Positions 45,253 to 55,970 of a stretch of DNA of 64,000 nucleotides are shown here, piece after piece (position 1 is the stretch's first letter; every line of letters begins with the position of its first letter). The position numbers and the translations under genes are program-made. The notes beneath the pieces are model-generated. The model had not been told where the DNA came from and did not search any database. It saw nothing but the letters and a program-made list of their open reading frames with translations. The stretch is from Rahnella aceris (GTDB lineage: Bacteria > Pseudomonadota > Gammaproteobacteria > Enterobacterales > Enterobacteriaceae), in assembly GCF_011684115.1 (NCBI RefSeq), contig NZ_JAADJV010000001.1, positions 1,674,001 through 1,738,000 of the forward strand, read 5' to 3'.

Positions 45253-46404
45253 TTAACCCTGCGGTGCCACCTTCAGCAACTTGCCATCGCGATCGTCGGT
45301 CAGCACATACACAAATCCGTCTGCACCCACCTGCACTTCGCGGATCCGTTCCTTACGGTCACTGAGTAAACGCTCTTCATGCGTGACTTTTTCGCCGTCG
45401 AGCGTCAGGCGGATCAGCGATTCTCCTGCCAGCGCACCGATAAACAGCGAGTTTTTCCATTGCGGGAATTTTTGCACGTTATAGAACGCCATACCGCTTA
45501 ATGCCGGTGAAACTTCCCAGTAATAAATCGGATCTTCCGCCCCCGCTAATGTGGTGCCTTTGGCTTCGGGGATCGGCTGCCCGGAATAGTTAATCCCGAA
45601 GGTTGCCAGCGGCCAGCCGTAGTTTTTACCCGCTTTCAGCAGATTCACTTCATCGCCGCCACGCGGACCGTGTTCGGTTTCCCACAACACCCCGCTCCAC
45701 GGATTAACTGCCAGTCCCTGCGGATTACGGTTGCCGAAAGTCCAGATTTCCGGCTTCGCACTTTTGTCCTGAACAAACGGATTATCCTGCGGCACGCCGC
45801 CTTCCGGTGTCAGACGCAAAATCTTGCCCTGCAACTGATTCAGATGCTGGGCGTTGATGCGCTGATTATTGTCACCGGTCGTCAGGAAAATATTTCCCTT
45901 CTGATCGAAGGCGATGCGCCCGCCGAGATTAATGCCGCTTTGCAACGCCGGTTGCTGTACGAAAATGACCTTAAAATTCGCCAGGGTTTTATTGTCCGCC
46001 GTCAACGTGCCATAGCCCAGCGCAGCATGCGGTTCACCTTTTTCACCCGGCTGCGCAAAGGTGAGATACACCCGGCGGTTACTGGCAAAATCTGGCGACA
46101 AACGGATATCCCACAAACCGGCCTGCCCGGCGACCCACACGGCCGGTACACCTTTCAGCGGTGCGGATAATCCAACGTCCTGCTTCCAAAGTCGCAGTTG
46201 CCCGCTGCGTTCGGTAATCAGCGCCCCTTGATTATCAGGCAAAAAAGCCAGTGACCACGGGTGATCCAGCCCTTTTGCCAGTTCAGTGACCTGCGCGCTG
46301 ACAAGTGGCGGCGGGACGGGGGATTTCGGCGCAGCAGAGACGTTGGTGGTTAACATCACCAGCGCAAAAGCAGGCAATAAGGTGTCGCGGAAAGAAAATG
46401 GCAT
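45253..46404 (-). CDS. yliI: PQQ-dependent soluble aldose sugar dehydrogenase YliI
   Basis: YliI (383 aa) is a periplasmic beta-propeller sugar dehydrogenase that uses PQQ. Start MPFSFRDTLLPAFALVM is chosen since it gives a signal peptide (ending VSA-AP) and the usual length; the frame extends 20 codons further without conservation. Conserved LDHPWSLAFLPDNQGALITE, GEPHAALGYG, RNPQGLAVNPWSG, EHGPRGGDEVN and GKNYGWPLATFGINYSG. No pqq biosynthesis genes are in the window. Confidence 0.93.
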   Translation of the reverse strand: MPFSFRDTLLPAFALVMLTTNVSAAPKSPVPPPLVSAQVTELAKGLDHPWSLAFLPDNQGALITERSGQLRLWKQDVGLSAPLKGVPAVWVAGQAGLWDIRLSPDFASNRRVYLTFAQPGEKGEPHAALGYGTLTADNKTLANFKVIFVQQPALQSGINLGGRIAFDQKGNIFLTTGDNNQRINAQHLNQLQGKILRLTPEGGVPQDNPFVQDKSAKPEIWTFGNRNPQGLAVNPWSGVLWETEHGPRGGDEVNLLKAGKNYGWPLATFGINYSGQPIPEAKGTTLAGAEDPIYYWEVSPALSGMAFYNVQKFPQWKNSLFIGALAGESLIRLTLDGEKVTHEERLLSDRKERIREVQVGADGFVYVLTDDRDGKLLKVAPQG

Positions 46405-46722
46405 AAGGCTTCTCCCGGAGGCTGTATTAGAGGAATGAACAATCAATGTAAAAATCGCAGACAAAAATTCAGTTTAGGCCATGTGCCTGATTTTGCTCAG
46501 AGGCTGCGCATCCGCTATAACCCACAGGAATAACAACACTGTTAAATATAATAACAACAAAGCATTCCTTCTTTCGTAACATACCGGTAAACTGCTCCGA
46601 CAGAATAGACGTCCAGACAGACAGACTTCTGTACATCCTCAATCTGGAAAGCCGCATTGCCTTCCCGGATTTACCAAAAAAAACACCAGAAAAAACATCG
46701 CGTCCGACGGAGCTGTTCAATA
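46405..46722. other. intergenic region between yliI and the sugar-binding protein gene
   Basis: 318 bases of divergent promoter region. No supportable gene, hairpin or known site. Confidence 0.45.
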
Positions 46723-47796
46723 ATGAAAAAAATATCCGCATCCCTGCTGGCATTAAGCCTGTTTTCCACTGTACCGGCCTTCGCTGCCGGTGAAACACCT
46801 GCGCCCGTTCCGGCGGCTATCGCCCAGCACAACGGTCCCGTGCGCATCGCAGTTATCCGTAATCTTGGCTCCGACGATAACACCACGCAGTTCCTGGCCG
46901 GTGCCATTAAACAAGGCCGCGCACTTGGCTTTAAAGTGGATACCTTTCTGAGTAATGGCGATGACGCCAAATTTCAGGATTTCGTGAATCAGGCCATCAG
47001 CCAGAAATACGACGGCATTATCCTGTCCCAGGGACGCGGCCCGTATTCCGAAGCGCTGGCAAAACGCATTGCGGCAGCAGGTATTGCGGTTTCCGCATTT
47101 GATACCGAAGTGCCGGAAAACATTCCAGGCGTGACCGTCACCCGTCAGGACGATGCCTCACTGGCGAAAGCGTCTGTCGGCCAGCTGGTGAAAGACTTCA
47201 ACGGTAAGGCTAATATCGTCAAACTGTGGGTAGCCGGTTTCCCGCCAATGGAACGCCGCCAGAAAACCTACGAAGCTATTTTGAAAGAGAATCCGGGCAT
47301 TCATCAGCTGGAATCTATCGGCGCAGTGTCTTCTGACGTGCAGGGCGATACAGCGAACAAAGTCGGTGCAATCCTCGCGAAGTACCCGAAAGGTCAGATT
47401 GATGCCATCTGGGGCGCATGGGACGCCTTCAGTCAGGGCGCGTATAAAGCACTGAAAGAAAATGGCCGTACCGAGATCAAACTCTACAGCATTGATGTAT
47501 CGAATCAGGATCTACAACTGATGCGCGAAAAAGGCAGCCCGTGGCAGATGACCGCTGCAGTGGATACACAGCTGATTGGCGCGGTTAACCTGCGAATTGT
47601 GGCGCTTAAAATTGCCGGTGAGAAAACTCCTGCAACCTATGAATTCCCGGCACAGACCATTCCGCAATCTCTGCTTCTCAGCCAACCGGACGGCATCAAC
47701 GTGACCGGTCTGAGCAAAATCATTCCTGGCTGGGGTAAATCTGAAGATTTCACCACACCGTGGTTTGCGACGCTGGAAGCAAAATATAAAAAATAA
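46723..47796 (+). CDS. orphan periplasmic sugar-binding protein
   Basis: A 357-residue periplasmic binding protein of the ribose/xylose-type (peripl-BP_4) family. Start MKKISASLLALSLFSTVPAF with signal peptide cleaved after AFA, GGAG 12 bases upstream. Mature part: VRIAVIRNLGSDDNTTQFLA, GIILSQGRGPYSEALAKRIA, AIWGAWDAFSQGAYKAL. There is no ABC ATPase or permease gene next to it, and it is followed by its own terminator. It may serve XylGH, YicJ-linked uptake or a distant ABC system; nothing in the sequence decides this. Confidence 0.88.
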   Translation: MKKISASLLALSLFSTVPAFAAGETPAPVPAAIAQHNGPVRIAVIRNLGSDDNTTQFLAGAIKQGRALGFKVDTFLSNGDDAKFQDFVNQAISQKYDGIILSQGRGPYSEALAKRIAAAGIAVSAFDTEVPENIPGVTVTRQDDASLAKASVGQLVKDFNGKANIVKLWVAGFPPMERRQKTYEAILKENPGIHQLESIGAVSSDVQGDTANKVGAILAKYPKGQIDAIWGAWDAFSQGAYKALKENGRTEIKLYSIDVSNQDLQLMREKGSPWQMTAAVDTQLIGAVNLRIVALKIAGEKTPATYEFPAQTIPQSLLLSQPDGINVTGLSKIIPGWGKSEDFTTPWFATLEAKYKK

Positions 47797-47805
47797 ACAT
47801 CGGAG

Positions 47806-47829
47806 CCTCCCGGAAACGGGAGGTTTTTT
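47806..47829 (+). terminator. intrinsic terminator after the orphan binding protein
   Basis: CCTCCCG-GAAA-CGGGAGG with TTTTTT, 10 bases after the stop. Confidence 0.95.
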
Positions 47830-48011
47830 CCGCATGTATCCGCCCCGTATCAGGCTCTTCCTCCACACTTTTCCCGCTCAACTTTCCTCCGTTTGCGCTG
47901 TGCGATCACAGAAATAAAGAAACATAATTTCAGAAACAAAAATCTCAATAGCCTCAGGCCCCCGCCAACCGTTAAAAACGTACTCACCCTTTTCATATGG
48001 ACATTGAAGCA

Positions 48012-49379
48012 ATGAGTACAGAAATCCTTTCGGTCAAGGAAAAGATTGGATACGGATTAGGCGACGCCGCCAGTCATATCATTTTCGATAACGTCATGCT
48101 CTACATGATGTTTTTCTATACCGATATTTTCGGCATTCCTGCGGGTTATGTCGGTACGATGTTCCTGCTGGCCCGCGCACTGGACGCGATCTCAGACCCC
48201 TGCATGGGATTACTGGCAGACCGCACCCGAACGCGCTGGGGGAAATTCCGCCCTTATGTGCTGTTTGGCGCCATTCCTTTCGGCATCGTCTGCGTATTCA
48301 CTTACACCACGCCAGAGCTGAGCATGACCGGCAAAATGATTTACGCCGCTATCACTTATACCCTGCTGACGCTGATGTATACCGTGGTCAACATTCCTTA
48401 CTGCGCCCTTGGCGGTGTGATTACCTCTAACCCGACGCAACGTATTTCACTGCAATCCTATCGCTTCGTGCTGGCCACTGCTGGCGGCATGTTAAGTACC
48501 GTGCTGATGATGCCGCTGGTTAAACTGATCGGCGGAGAAAATCAGGCGCTCGGTTATCAGGGCGGGATTGCGGTGCTGGCGATTGTTGCGGCCGTGATGC
48601 TGGCGATTTGTTTTGCCACCACCAAAGAACGTATCGATCCGGGCAAACCGACCGGCACCATGCGCGAAGATTTGCGTGATATCTGGCACAACGACCAGTG
48701 GCGTATTGTCGGCCTGCTGACCATCCTCAACATCATTGCGGTCGCGGTTCGCGGCGGCGCCATGATGTATTACGTGACGTACATTCTCGGCAATCCGGTG
48801 CTGTTCGCCTGGTTCCTTGGCGTCTATTCCGTCGGTAACCTGTTAGGCAGTGCGCTGGCAAAACCGCTGACCGACTGGAAATGTAAGGTCAGTGTTTTCT
48901 GGTGGACCAACGCCATTCTGGCGGTTCTGAGCCTCGGCATGTTCTTCCTGCCGGTGAACGGCAGCGTGCTGATGTTTATCTTCATCTTCGTTATCGGCGT
49001 TCTGCATCAGTTGGTCACGCCAATTCAGTGGGTAATGATGTCCGACACCGTAGATTACGGTGAATGGAACGATGGCAAACGCCTGACCGGTATCAGCTTC
49101 GCCGGTACCCTGTTTGTTCTGAAGCTCGGTCTGGCTCTGGCCGGCGCGATGATCGGCTGGATGCTGGCCGGTGCTGGTTATCAGTCCGGTGCCGCCACCC
49201 AAAATGCAGCCACCATGACCAGCATTATCGCGCTGTTCACTCTGGTTCCGGCAGTTTGCTACCTGTTGAGCGCCATCATCTGTAAACGCTATTACATTCT
49301 TCGTACCCCGCTGCTACGCCGCATTCTTGATGAAGTCGCACAAGGCATCCGCCGCAATCAGCAAGAATTTATGAAATAA
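48012..49379 (+). CDS. yicJ: alpha-xyloside symporter YicJ (GPH family)
   Basis: YicJ (455 aa from this start) is a sodium/proton-linked glycoside symporter of the GPH:cation family, with 12 helices. Start MSTEILSVKEKIGYGLGDAA agrees with E. coli MKSEVLSVKEKIGYGMGDAA; a Met five codons earlier is possible. ALDAISDPCMGLLADRTRTRWGKFRP, NIPYCALGGVI and DTVDYGEWNDGKRLTGISFAG are near-identical to E. coli. Together with yicI it imports xylose-containing glycosides such as isoprimeverose. Confidence 0.94.
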   Translation: MSTEILSVKEKIGYGLGDAASHIIFDNVMLYMMFFYTDIFGIPAGYVGTMFLLARALDAISDPCMGLLADRTRTRWGKFRPYVLFGAIPFGIVCVFTYTTPELSMTGKMIYAAITYTLLTLMYTVVNIPYCALGGVITSNPTQRISLQSYRFVLATAGGMLSTVLMMPLVKLIGGENQALGYQGGIAVLAIVAAVMLAICFATTKERIDPGKPTGTMREDLRDIWHNDQWRIVGLLTILNIIAVAVRGGAMMYYVTYILGNPVLFAWFLGVYSVGNLLGSALAKPLTDWKCKVSVFWWTNAILAVLSLGMFFLPVNGSVLMFIFIFVIGVLHQLVTPIQWVMMSDTVDYGEWNDGKRLTGISFAGTLFVLKLGLALAGAMIGWMLAGAGYQSGAATQNAATMTSIIALFTLVPAVCYLLSAIICKRYYILRTPLLRRILDEVAQGIRRNQQEFMK

Positions 49380-49409
49380 ATTGGATGAAGTTTAAAAGGA
49401 AGAGACATT

Positions 49410-51734
49410 ATGAAGATCAGTGATGGTAACTGGTTGATCCAGGAAGGATTGTCACTCACGCACCCGCTTCAGGTGTTTGAAGTACAACGCTCCGGTAATG
49501 AGATGGTGATTTATGCTGCGCCGAAAGATGCCTCGGAACGCGCCAGCCAACTGGACTCGCCACTGTTTACGCTGCGTTTCTTCTCGCCGCAGACCGGCGT
49601 GATGGGTGTACGTATTACTCATTTTGATGGCGAAATGGATAAAGGCCCGCATTATCCGTTAATGCAAACCGACACCCCCGAACTGCGCTTTGAAGACAAC
49701 GATGAATTCGCCGCGCTGCACAGCGGTGATCTGAGTGTTCGCGTCACCAAAGGTAATAACTGGACGCTGGACTTCCTGCGCCATGGCCGACGGATCACCG
49801 GCAGTGTCGCGAAATCTAACGGCTATGTTCAGGACGCGAACTCGCATAAAACCTACATGATGGAACGCCTGGATCTGGGCGTTGGCGAAACGGTTTATGG
49901 TCTGGGTGAGCGTTTCACCGCGCTGGTCAAAAATGGCCAGACTGTCGAGACCTGGAACCGCGATGGCGGCACCAGCACTGAGCAGTCTTACAAAAACATT
50001 CCGTTCTACCTGACGAACCGCGGCTACGGCGTGCTGGTGAATCATCCGGAATGTGTGTCTTTTGAAGTCGGCTCAGAAAAAGTCTCCAAAGTGCAGTTCA
50101 GCGTGGAAGGCGAATATCTCGAGTATTTCGTTATCGATGGCCCGACGCCGAAAAAAGTGCTCGACCGTTATACCCGTCTGACCGGCCGCCCTGCACTGCC
50201 ACCCGCCTGGTCGTTTGGCCTGTGGCTGACCACCTCGTTTACCACCAACTATGATGAAGCGACCGTCAACAGCTTTATTGACGGCATGGCGGAACGTGAA
50301 TTGCCACTGCATGTTTTCCACTTTGACTGCTTTTGGATGAAGGCTTTCCAGTGGTGTGATTTTGAATGGGATCCGCAAACTTTCCCTGATCCTCAGGGTA
50401 TGTTGCAGCGCCTGAAAGCGCGCGGCCTGAAAATTTGTGTGTGGATCAACCCGTACATCGGCCAGAAATCACCGCTTTTCCGTGAAGGTAAAGAAAAAGG
50501 TTATCTGCTCAAACGCCCTGACGGCCGTGTCTGGCAGTGGGATAAATGGCAGGCTGGTATGGGCATCGTGGATTTCACTCATCCGCAGGCCGCTGAATGG
50601 TACGCGGGCCATCTGAAACGTCTGGTGGATATGGGCGTCGATTGCTTCAAAACCGACTTCGGCGAACGTATCCCAACCGACGTCGTCTGGCACGACGGCA
50701 GTGACCCGCAAAAAATGCATAATCATTACGCGTTTGTGTACAACAAACTGGTATACGAAACGTTGCAGGATAAACTCGGCGCAGACGAAGCCGTGCTGTT
50801 CGCCCGTTCCGCCTCGGTGGGGGCGCAGCAATTCCCGGTTCACTGGGGCGGTGACTGCTACGCCACTTACGAGTCGATGGCTGAAAGCCTGCGTGGCGGG
50901 TTATCCATCGGATTATCCGGCTTTGGTTTCTGGAGCCACGACATTGGCGGTTTCGAAAATACTGCACCGGCGCACATCTACAAACGCTGGTGCGCATTCG
51001 GCCTGCTCTCAAGCCACAGCCGCCTGCATGGCAGCAAATCCTATCGGGTGCCGTGGGTGTATGACGATGAAGCCTGCGATGTGGTGCGCCAGTTCACGCA
51101 GCTAAAATGCCGCCTGATGCCGTATCTCTACCCCGCTTCAGCCCAGGCTGCCAGCCACGGAACACCGGTGATGCGCGCCATGATGCTGGAGTTCCCTGAC
51201 GATCCGGCATGCGATTATCTTGACCGTCAATATATGCTTGGTGATGATCTGCTGGTCGCCCCCGTTTTCAGCGAAGAAGGCGATGTCAATTTCTATCTGC
51301 CAGAAGGCCGCTGGACGCACCTTCTGAGCAACGACGTGGCCGAAGGTTCGCGCTGGCATCGTCAGCAGCATGGCTTCGACAGCCTGCCGTTATATGTTCG
51401 TCCGAATACCTTGCTGGCGCTTGGCAGTAATAATCAGAAGCCGGATTATGATTACAGCCAGCAGCCTGAATTCCATCTGTTCGAGCTGGAAGACGGCGCG
51501 GTGGCAGAAAGCGTGATCACCGATCTGAGCGGGAGAACCGTCTTCACCCTGAAAGCCGAACGGCGGGATGGCGTAATTACAGTAATCCGGGAAGGCCAGG
51601 CATCAGGCTGGACACTGTGCCTGCGCAATCAGAAATCGGTCAGGGAAGTGAGCGGTGCTGCGCAGAAAGAAGAGGCGCTGGGGATATTGCTGACCCCGGC
51701 TGCCGGTGCAGGTCCGGTGGTGATAACACTGTAA
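49410..51734 (+). CDS. yicI: alpha-xylosidase YicI (GH31)
   Basis: YicI (774 aa, E. coli 772) releases D-xylose from the non-reducing end of alpha-xylosides. GH31 signatures: catalytic nucleophile in [12 protein letters not shown] (Asp of TDFGE) and the acid/base downstream in the [16 protein letters not shown] region. N-terminal beta-sandwich ([19 protein letters not shown]), then barrel ([21 protein letters not shown]). 30 bases after yicJ with AAAGGAAGAG upstream of the ATG. Xylose produced can go to XylAB encoded nearby. Confidence 0.95.
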   Translation: MKISDGNWLIQEGLSLTHPLQVFEVQRSGNEMVIYAAPKDASERASQLDSPLFTLRFFSPQTGVMGVRITHFDGEMDKGPHYPLMQTDTPELRFEDNDEFAALHSGDLSVRVTKGNNWTLDFLRHGRRITGSVAKSNGYVQDANSHKTYMMERLDLGVGETVYGLGERFTALVKNGQTVETWNRDGGTSTEQSYKNIPFYLTNRGYGVLVNHPECVSFEVGSEKVSKVQFSVEGEYLEYFVIDGPTPKKVLDRYTRLTGRPALPPAWSFGLWLTTSFTTNYDEATVNSFIDGMAERELPLHVFHFDCFWMKAFQWCDFEWDPQTFPDPQGMLQRLKARGLKICVWINPYIGQKSPLFREGKEKGYLLKRPDGRVWQWDKWQAGMGIVDFTHPQAAEWYAGHLKRLVDMGVDCFKTDFGERIPTDVVWHDGSDPQKMHNHYAFVYNKLVYETLQDKLGADEAVLFARSASVGAQQFPVHWGGDCYATYESMAESLRGGLSIGLSGFGFWSHDIGGFENTAPAHIYKRWCAFGLLSSHSRLHGSKSYRVPWVYDDEACDVVRQFTQLKCRLMPYLYPASAQAASHGTPVMRAMMLEFPDDPACDYLDRQYMLGDDLLVAPVFSEEGDVNFYLPEGRWTHLLSNDVAEGSRWHRQQHGFDSLPLYVRPNTLLALGSNNQKPDYDYSQQPEFHLFELEDGAVAESVITDLSGRTVFTLKAERRDGVITVIREGQASGWTLCLRNQKSVREVSGAAQKEEALGILLTPAAGAGPVVITL

Positions 51735-51760
51735 TTTATTCTCTGGTATCAATGTATTCA

Positions 51761-51793
51761 TGCCCCGTTCGTCACTGAACGGGGCATTTTTTT
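51761..51793 (+). terminator. terminator between yicI and xylR
   Basis: TGCCCCGTTC and GAACGGGGCA (10-bp stem) with GTCACT loop, then TTTTTTT. Ends yicJI; xylR converges from the other strand. Confidence 0.95.
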
Positions 51794-51802
51794 ATGCGGC
51801 TT

Positions 51803-52990
51803 TCAGACATCCTGATACACGCTATCGCCATGAATGCTGCGGTACTCTTTAGGGGTCATTTCATAGCCTTTTTTGAATACCGAATAGAAATATTGCAGCG
51901 ACGGATATCCGCACATCTGCGAGATCTCATTGATGGAAATCGAGGTAGCAGCCAGCAGGTTGCGGGCGCGGTCGAGTTTTTCTTCGTGGATCACGCCGTG
52001 AATCGTCTGTCCGGTTTCATCCTTAAACCGTTTCTCAAGATTAGAACGCGACATGCCGATGGCATCGAGAACCTGTTCAACCTTAATCCCTTTGCAGGCA
52101 TGGTAACGGATGTAATGCATCGCCTGAATGACGGCCGGATCACGCAGTGATCGGAAATCCGTTGAGCGGCGTTCTACCACTTTTACCGGCGGTACCAGAA
52201 TACGCTGTAACGGTAAATCACGCTGATCCAGCAACTGATGCAGAAGTTTCGCGGCGCGATAGCCCATCTGGCGCGTGCCCTGTACCACGGATGACAAGGC
52301 AACACGCGACAGGTAGCGCGTCAGTTCCTCATTATCGATACCAATGACGCTAAGCTTTTCTGGTACAGGAATATTCAGATGCTCGCACACCTGCAACAGA
52401 TGACGTGCGCGGGCGTCGGTAACCGCAATAATGCCAGTTTGCTGCGGCAGTGTCTGGATCCAGTCCGCCAGCCGGTTCTGAGCGTGTTGCCAGTTTTCCG
52501 GTGCGGTCTCCATCCCCTGATAGACCACACCCTGATACTGTTCAGCAGACACCAGTTTTCTGAACGCGTGCTCGCGTTCCTGCGCCCAGCGCTTTCCCCC
52601 TGCATCAGGCAAACCGTAAAACGCGAAGCGGTTAATCCCCTTCTCTTTCAGGTGCATAAAGGCCGCTTCAACCAGTGCGTAGTTGTCGGTAGCGATATAA
52701 TGCACCGGCGGATAATCTTCTTCCTGATGATAAGACCCGCCCACCCCGACAATCGGCACATTGAGGCCTTCAAGCAACGTTTCAATTTCACGGTCATCAA
52801 AATCGGCGATCACACCATCACCAAGCCAGTCTTTAATGTTGTCTATGCGACAGCGGAAATCCTCCTCAATGAAGATATCCCAGTCGCTTTGTGAGGCCTG
52901 AAGGTATTCACCCACGCCTTCGACGACCTGACGGTCATAGACTTTGTTGGCGTTAAATAACAACGTGATCCGATAACGTTTTTCAAACAT
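51803..52990 (-). CDS. xylR: xylose operon transcriptional activator XylR
   Basis: XylR (395 aa) binds D-xylose and activates the xyl operons. The N-terminus (RYRITLLFNANKVYDRQVVEG) and the LacI-like sensor domain with GVGGSYHQEEDYPPVHYIAT are followed by a C-terminal AraC-type helix-turn-helix (AIGMSRSNLEKRFKDETGQT, EISQMCGYPSLQYFYSVFKK). It is the last of the minus-strand xyl genes here; its own promoter is likely the gap after xylH. Close to E. coli XylR. Confidence 0.96.
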   Translation of the reverse strand: MFEKRYRITLLFNANKVYDRQVVEGVGEYLQASQSDWDIFIEEDFRCRIDNIKDWLGDGVIADFDDREIETLLEGLNVPIVGVGGSYHQEEDYPPVHYIATDNYALVEAAFMHLKEKGINRFAFYGLPDAGGKRWAQEREHAFRKLVSAEQYQGVVYQGMETAPENWQHAQNRLADWIQTLPQQTGIIAVTDARARHLLQVCEHLNIPVPEKLSVIGIDNEELTRYLSRVALSSVVQGTRQMGYRAAKLLHQLLDQRDLPLQRILVPPVKVVERRSTDFRSLRDPAVIQAMHYIRYHACKGIKVEQVLDAIGMSRSNLEKRFKDETGQTIHGVIHEEKLDRARNLLAATSISINEISQMCGYPSLQYFYSVFKKGYEMTPKEYRSIHGDSVYQDV

Positions 52991-53022
52991 GCCTGTCTCT
53001 CACCGGTTTTCTCATAGACTAA

Positions 53023-53054
53023 AGCCTCATTCATTTGTACCCATGAATGAGGCT
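53023..53054 (-). terminator. hairpin after xylH
   Basis: AGCCTCATTCAT and ATGAATGAGGCT form a 12-bp perfect stem with an 8-base loop; on the minus strand TTTAG follows. Likely ends or weakens read-through from xylFGH into xylR. Confidence 0.7.
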
Positions 53055-53171
53055 GATTGGGTTGGTCAATAGCACAACACCATGGCTTACGTAGATTTAG
53101 CTTAGTGAATTTGTGAGGTTGCTCAGACTTTCCTAAGTGACCGCCCGTCATCACTGCCATCTCTGCTGACT

Positions 53172-54371
53172 TTATGCACGTCGTTTGGTCGCCGAATCCA
53201 TCCAGACCGCCAGCAGTAAAATTCCGCCTTTAACGATGTACTGCCAGAACGTTGGTACATCCAGCATGCTCATGCCGTTATCCAGCGAAGCCATAATGAA
53301 AGCCCCCATAACCGCACCGGCCACGCTGCCGACGCCACCCGCCAGGCTCGTTCCGCCAATAACGCAGGCTGCAATGGCATCCAGTTCCGCGATATTCCCC
53401 GCCGAAGGCGAACCTGCCCCCAACCGCGAACTGAGGATCAGACCGGCAATCGCTACCATCAGACCGTTTATCGCAAACACCGCCAGCTTGCTGCGCTCGA
53501 CATTAACACCGGATAACCGCGCCGCTTCAATGTTGCCGCCAATAGCGTAAATACGACGGCCAAATGCGGTGCGGGAGGCCATAAACATGCCACCCAACAT
53601 CAGCGCCACCAGAATCAACACCGGCGTTGGCACACCGCGATAATCATTGAGCAGGTAAATAGCGCCCAGCGCGATAACCGCAGTGAGTGCCTGGCGGGTC
53701 ACATCACTTTTTGCTGCGGTCAGCGGCAAACCCAGCACCGCCCGCTGTTTGCGCCTGCGCCACTGCCAGCCAATAAACAGGGCCAGCGCAATCGCACCAA
53801 TACCAAAACCGAAAGAATCCGGCAGATAACTCTGACCTATTAACGACATTGCAGGTGTCGTCGGTGATACCGTGGTGCCGCTGGTGATACCAATCAGGAT
53901 GCCGCGAAACGCCAGCATTCCGGCCAGTGTGACAATGAATGACGGGACTTTACGATATGCTACCCACCAGCCATTCCATGCGCCCAACAGCAGCCCTAAT
54001 GCCAGGGTCACCACAATGGTGAGCGGCAAAGGCCAGCCGAGCCAGACATCGAAAATCGCCGCCGCACCACCCAGTAACCCCATCATGGAACCGACGGACA
54101 AGTCGATCTCCGCTGAGATGATCACAAAGACCATGCCTACAGCCAGAATGCCGGTGATGGCGGTCTGACGCAGCAGGTTGGACACGTTACGTGCGCTGAT
54201 ATACGCGCCGTCAGTGGTGACGCTAAAGAAGACAATAATCACCGCAATGGCCGCCAGCATGACGAACACCTGCAGGTTAATACTCTTCAGTTTCTGCATC
54301 GAAAATAACGCGTCGGCCCCACCCTGAGTTGCAGGCGCAGACGGGGTTCCTGGTTGGGGAAATTTAGACAT
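53172..54371 (-). CDS. xylH: xylose ABC transporter permease XylH
   Basis: XylH (399 aa) is the membrane permease for D-xylose. Start [18 protein letters not shown] at 54371 overlaps the xylG end by 8 bases; three codons upstream there is a weaker start. Ten hydrophobic helices, with family features [36 protein letters not shown] and [15 protein letters not shown]. Very similar to E. coli XylH (393). Confidence 0.95.
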   Translation of the reverse strand: MSKFPQPGTPSAPATQGGADALFSMQKLKSINLQVFVMLAAIAVIIVFFSVTTDGAYISARNVSNLLRQTAITGILAVGMVFVIISAEIDLSVGSMMGLLGGAAAIFDVWLGWPLPLTIVVTLALGLLLGAWNGWWVAYRKVPSFIVTLAGMLAFRGILIGITSGTTVSPTTPAMSLIGQSYLPDSFGFGIGAIALALFIGWQWRRRKQRAVLGLPLTAAKSDVTRQALTAVIALGAIYLLNDYRGVPTPVLILVALMLGGMFMASRTAFGRRIYAIGGNIEAARLSGVNVERSKLAVFAINGLMVAIAGLILSSRLGAGSPSAGNIAELDAIAACVIGGTSLAGGVGSVAGAVMGAFIMASLDNGMSMLDVPTFWQYIVKGGILLLAVWMDSATKRRA

Positions 54372-55905
54372 AAGATTCACTCCTCAATGCGGCTTCCATG
54401 ACCTGTTCCTGACTTAAATTATTGTTATCCAGACAGGCTTTGACCTGTCCGAGATGCATGACTACCACGCGGTCGCTGAGTCCCAGCACTTCGGGTAACT
54501 CTGATGAGATGACGATAATTGCCATGCCCTGCGCCGCCAGCTGGCCGATCAGTTTGTAGATTTCATGTTTTGCCCCGACGTCGATCCCGCGCGTCGGTTC
54601 ATCAAGAATGAGGATTTTAGGTTTTAGCAGCAGGCACCGTGCCAGAATGGCTTTTTGCTGATTGCCACCGCTGAGTCGCCCGATTGCCAGTTCGGGAGAA
54701 GAGGTTTTGATTTTGAGTTGTTTCACTGACTCACTGATGCTGTGCTGTTCTTCGGCTTCGCGCAGAACACCGCCAGCGCTGAACTGGCTTAACGCCGCCA
54801 GTGTAATGTTGCTGCCAACGGCCATAACCGGCACGATGCCGTCACGTTTACGGTCTTCAGGCACCATCGCCAGCCCGCGCCGCATGGCATCGCGGCAATC
54901 GGTGATCTGCACTTTCTCGCCTTGCAGCCAGATATCGCCAGACCAGCGTCCCGGATAAACACCAAATAAACACTCCATCATTTCGGTTCTTCCGGCACCC
55001 ACCAGTCCGGCGACACCCAGCACCTCGCCCTCACGTAACGTAAAACCGCCGTTATCCACCCGTTTGATATGCCGGTTAACCGGATGCCAGGCAGTAAGAT
55101 TTTCCACCCTTAATATTTCCTTACCGATCTGGCGTTCACGCGGCGGAAAGAGTTCAGTCAGTTCACGCCCCACCATCATGGCGATAATTTCTTTCTCCGA
55201 CGTCCCGGCGGCATTGCAGGTGGCGATATGACGACCATCGCGGATCACGCACAGTTTGTCAGATATGGCTTTGACTTCATTGAGTTTGTGGGAAATATAA
55301 ATACAGGCGATGTCGTGATGGCGCAGGTCACGAATGATATCGAGCAAAATCGCGGTTTCACTTTCGGTCAATGATGCCGTCGGTTCGTCCAGCACCAGCA
55401 AACGGACCTGCTTGTTCAGCGCTTTGGCAATTTCAACCAGTTGCCGCTGCCCGAGCCCCAGTTCCCCGACCAGCGTATGCGGATCAATATTGAGTTTGAC
55501 CTGCGCCAGCATGCGCTGACAACGCAGATACATTTTGTCGGTATCCAGCAGCCCATAACTGCCCCATTCATTACCCAGAAACATGTTTTCCAGCACACTC
55601 AGTTGCTTAACCAGCGCAAGTTCCTGATGAATAATGGCGATCCCTTTTTGCTCGGTATCACGGATACCTTTCGCAGTAAGACGTTCTCCTGAAAAATAAA
55701 TTTCACCTTCAAACGTTCCTTGCGGATAAATACCGCACAACACTTTCATTAACGTGGATTTACCCGATCCATTTTCGCCACACAGCGATAGCACTTCACC
55801 CGCAGATAACGTCAGACTAATATTATCAACGGCTTTTACTGCACCAAACCGCTTGGTGATATTGCGCATATCCAGCAACGGTAATTTTTCATATTGTTCT
55901 GGCAC
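54364..55905 (-). CDS. xylG: xylose ABC transporter ATP-binding protein XylG
   Basis: XylG (513 aa from GTG at 55905) has two ATPase halves. Walker [10 protein letters not shown] (first half), signature [15 protein letters not shown], Walker [12 protein letters not shown]; second half VGAGRTEM (degenerate Walker A), [15 protein letters not shown] and [10 protein letters not shown]. The GTG start is chosen because GGAGG lies 6 bases upstream and length equals E. coli XylG; a longer frame would begin inside the intercistronic hairpin. Confidence 0.95.
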   Translation of the reverse strand: MPEQYEKLPLLDMRNITKRFGAVKAVDNISLTLSAGEVLSLCGENGSGKSTLMKVLCGIYPQGTFEGEIYFSGERLTAKGIRDTEQKGIAIIHQELALVKQLSVLENMFLGNEWGSYGLLDTDKMYLRCQRMLAQVKLNIDPHTLVGELGLGQRQLVEIAKALNKQVRLLVLDEPTASLTESETAILLDIIRDLRHHDIACIYISHKLNEVKAISDKLCVIRDGRHIATCNAAGTSEKEIIAMMVGRELTELFPPRERQIGKEILRVENLTAWHPVNRHIKRVDNGGFTLREGEVLGVAGLVGAGRTEMMECLFGVYPGRWSGDIWLQGEKVQITDCRDAMRRGLAMVPEDRKRDGIVPVMAVGSNITLAALSQFSAGGVLREAEEQHSISESVKQLKIKTSSPELAIGRLSGGNQQKAILARCLLLKPKILILDEPTRGIDVGAKHEIYKLIGQLAAQGMAIIVISSELPEVLGLSDRVVVMHLGQVKACLDNNNLSQEQVMEAALRSESYV

Positions 55906-55920
55906 TTTCACCTCCAGCAG

Positions 55921-55950
55921 AAACAACACTTCCGGGGGGAAGTGTTGTTT
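55921..55950 (-). promoter_or_regulatory. intercistronic hairpin between xylF and xylG
   Basis: AAACAACACTTCC (55921-55933) and GGAAGTGTTGTTT (55938-55950) form a 13-bp perfect stem with a GGGG loop. It sits 16 bases before the xylG start codon and could keep XylF in excess over XylGH by attenuation or by protecting the xylF message. Confidence 0.7.
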
Positions 55951-55970
55951 CTATAGAAAATATTGAAAAA

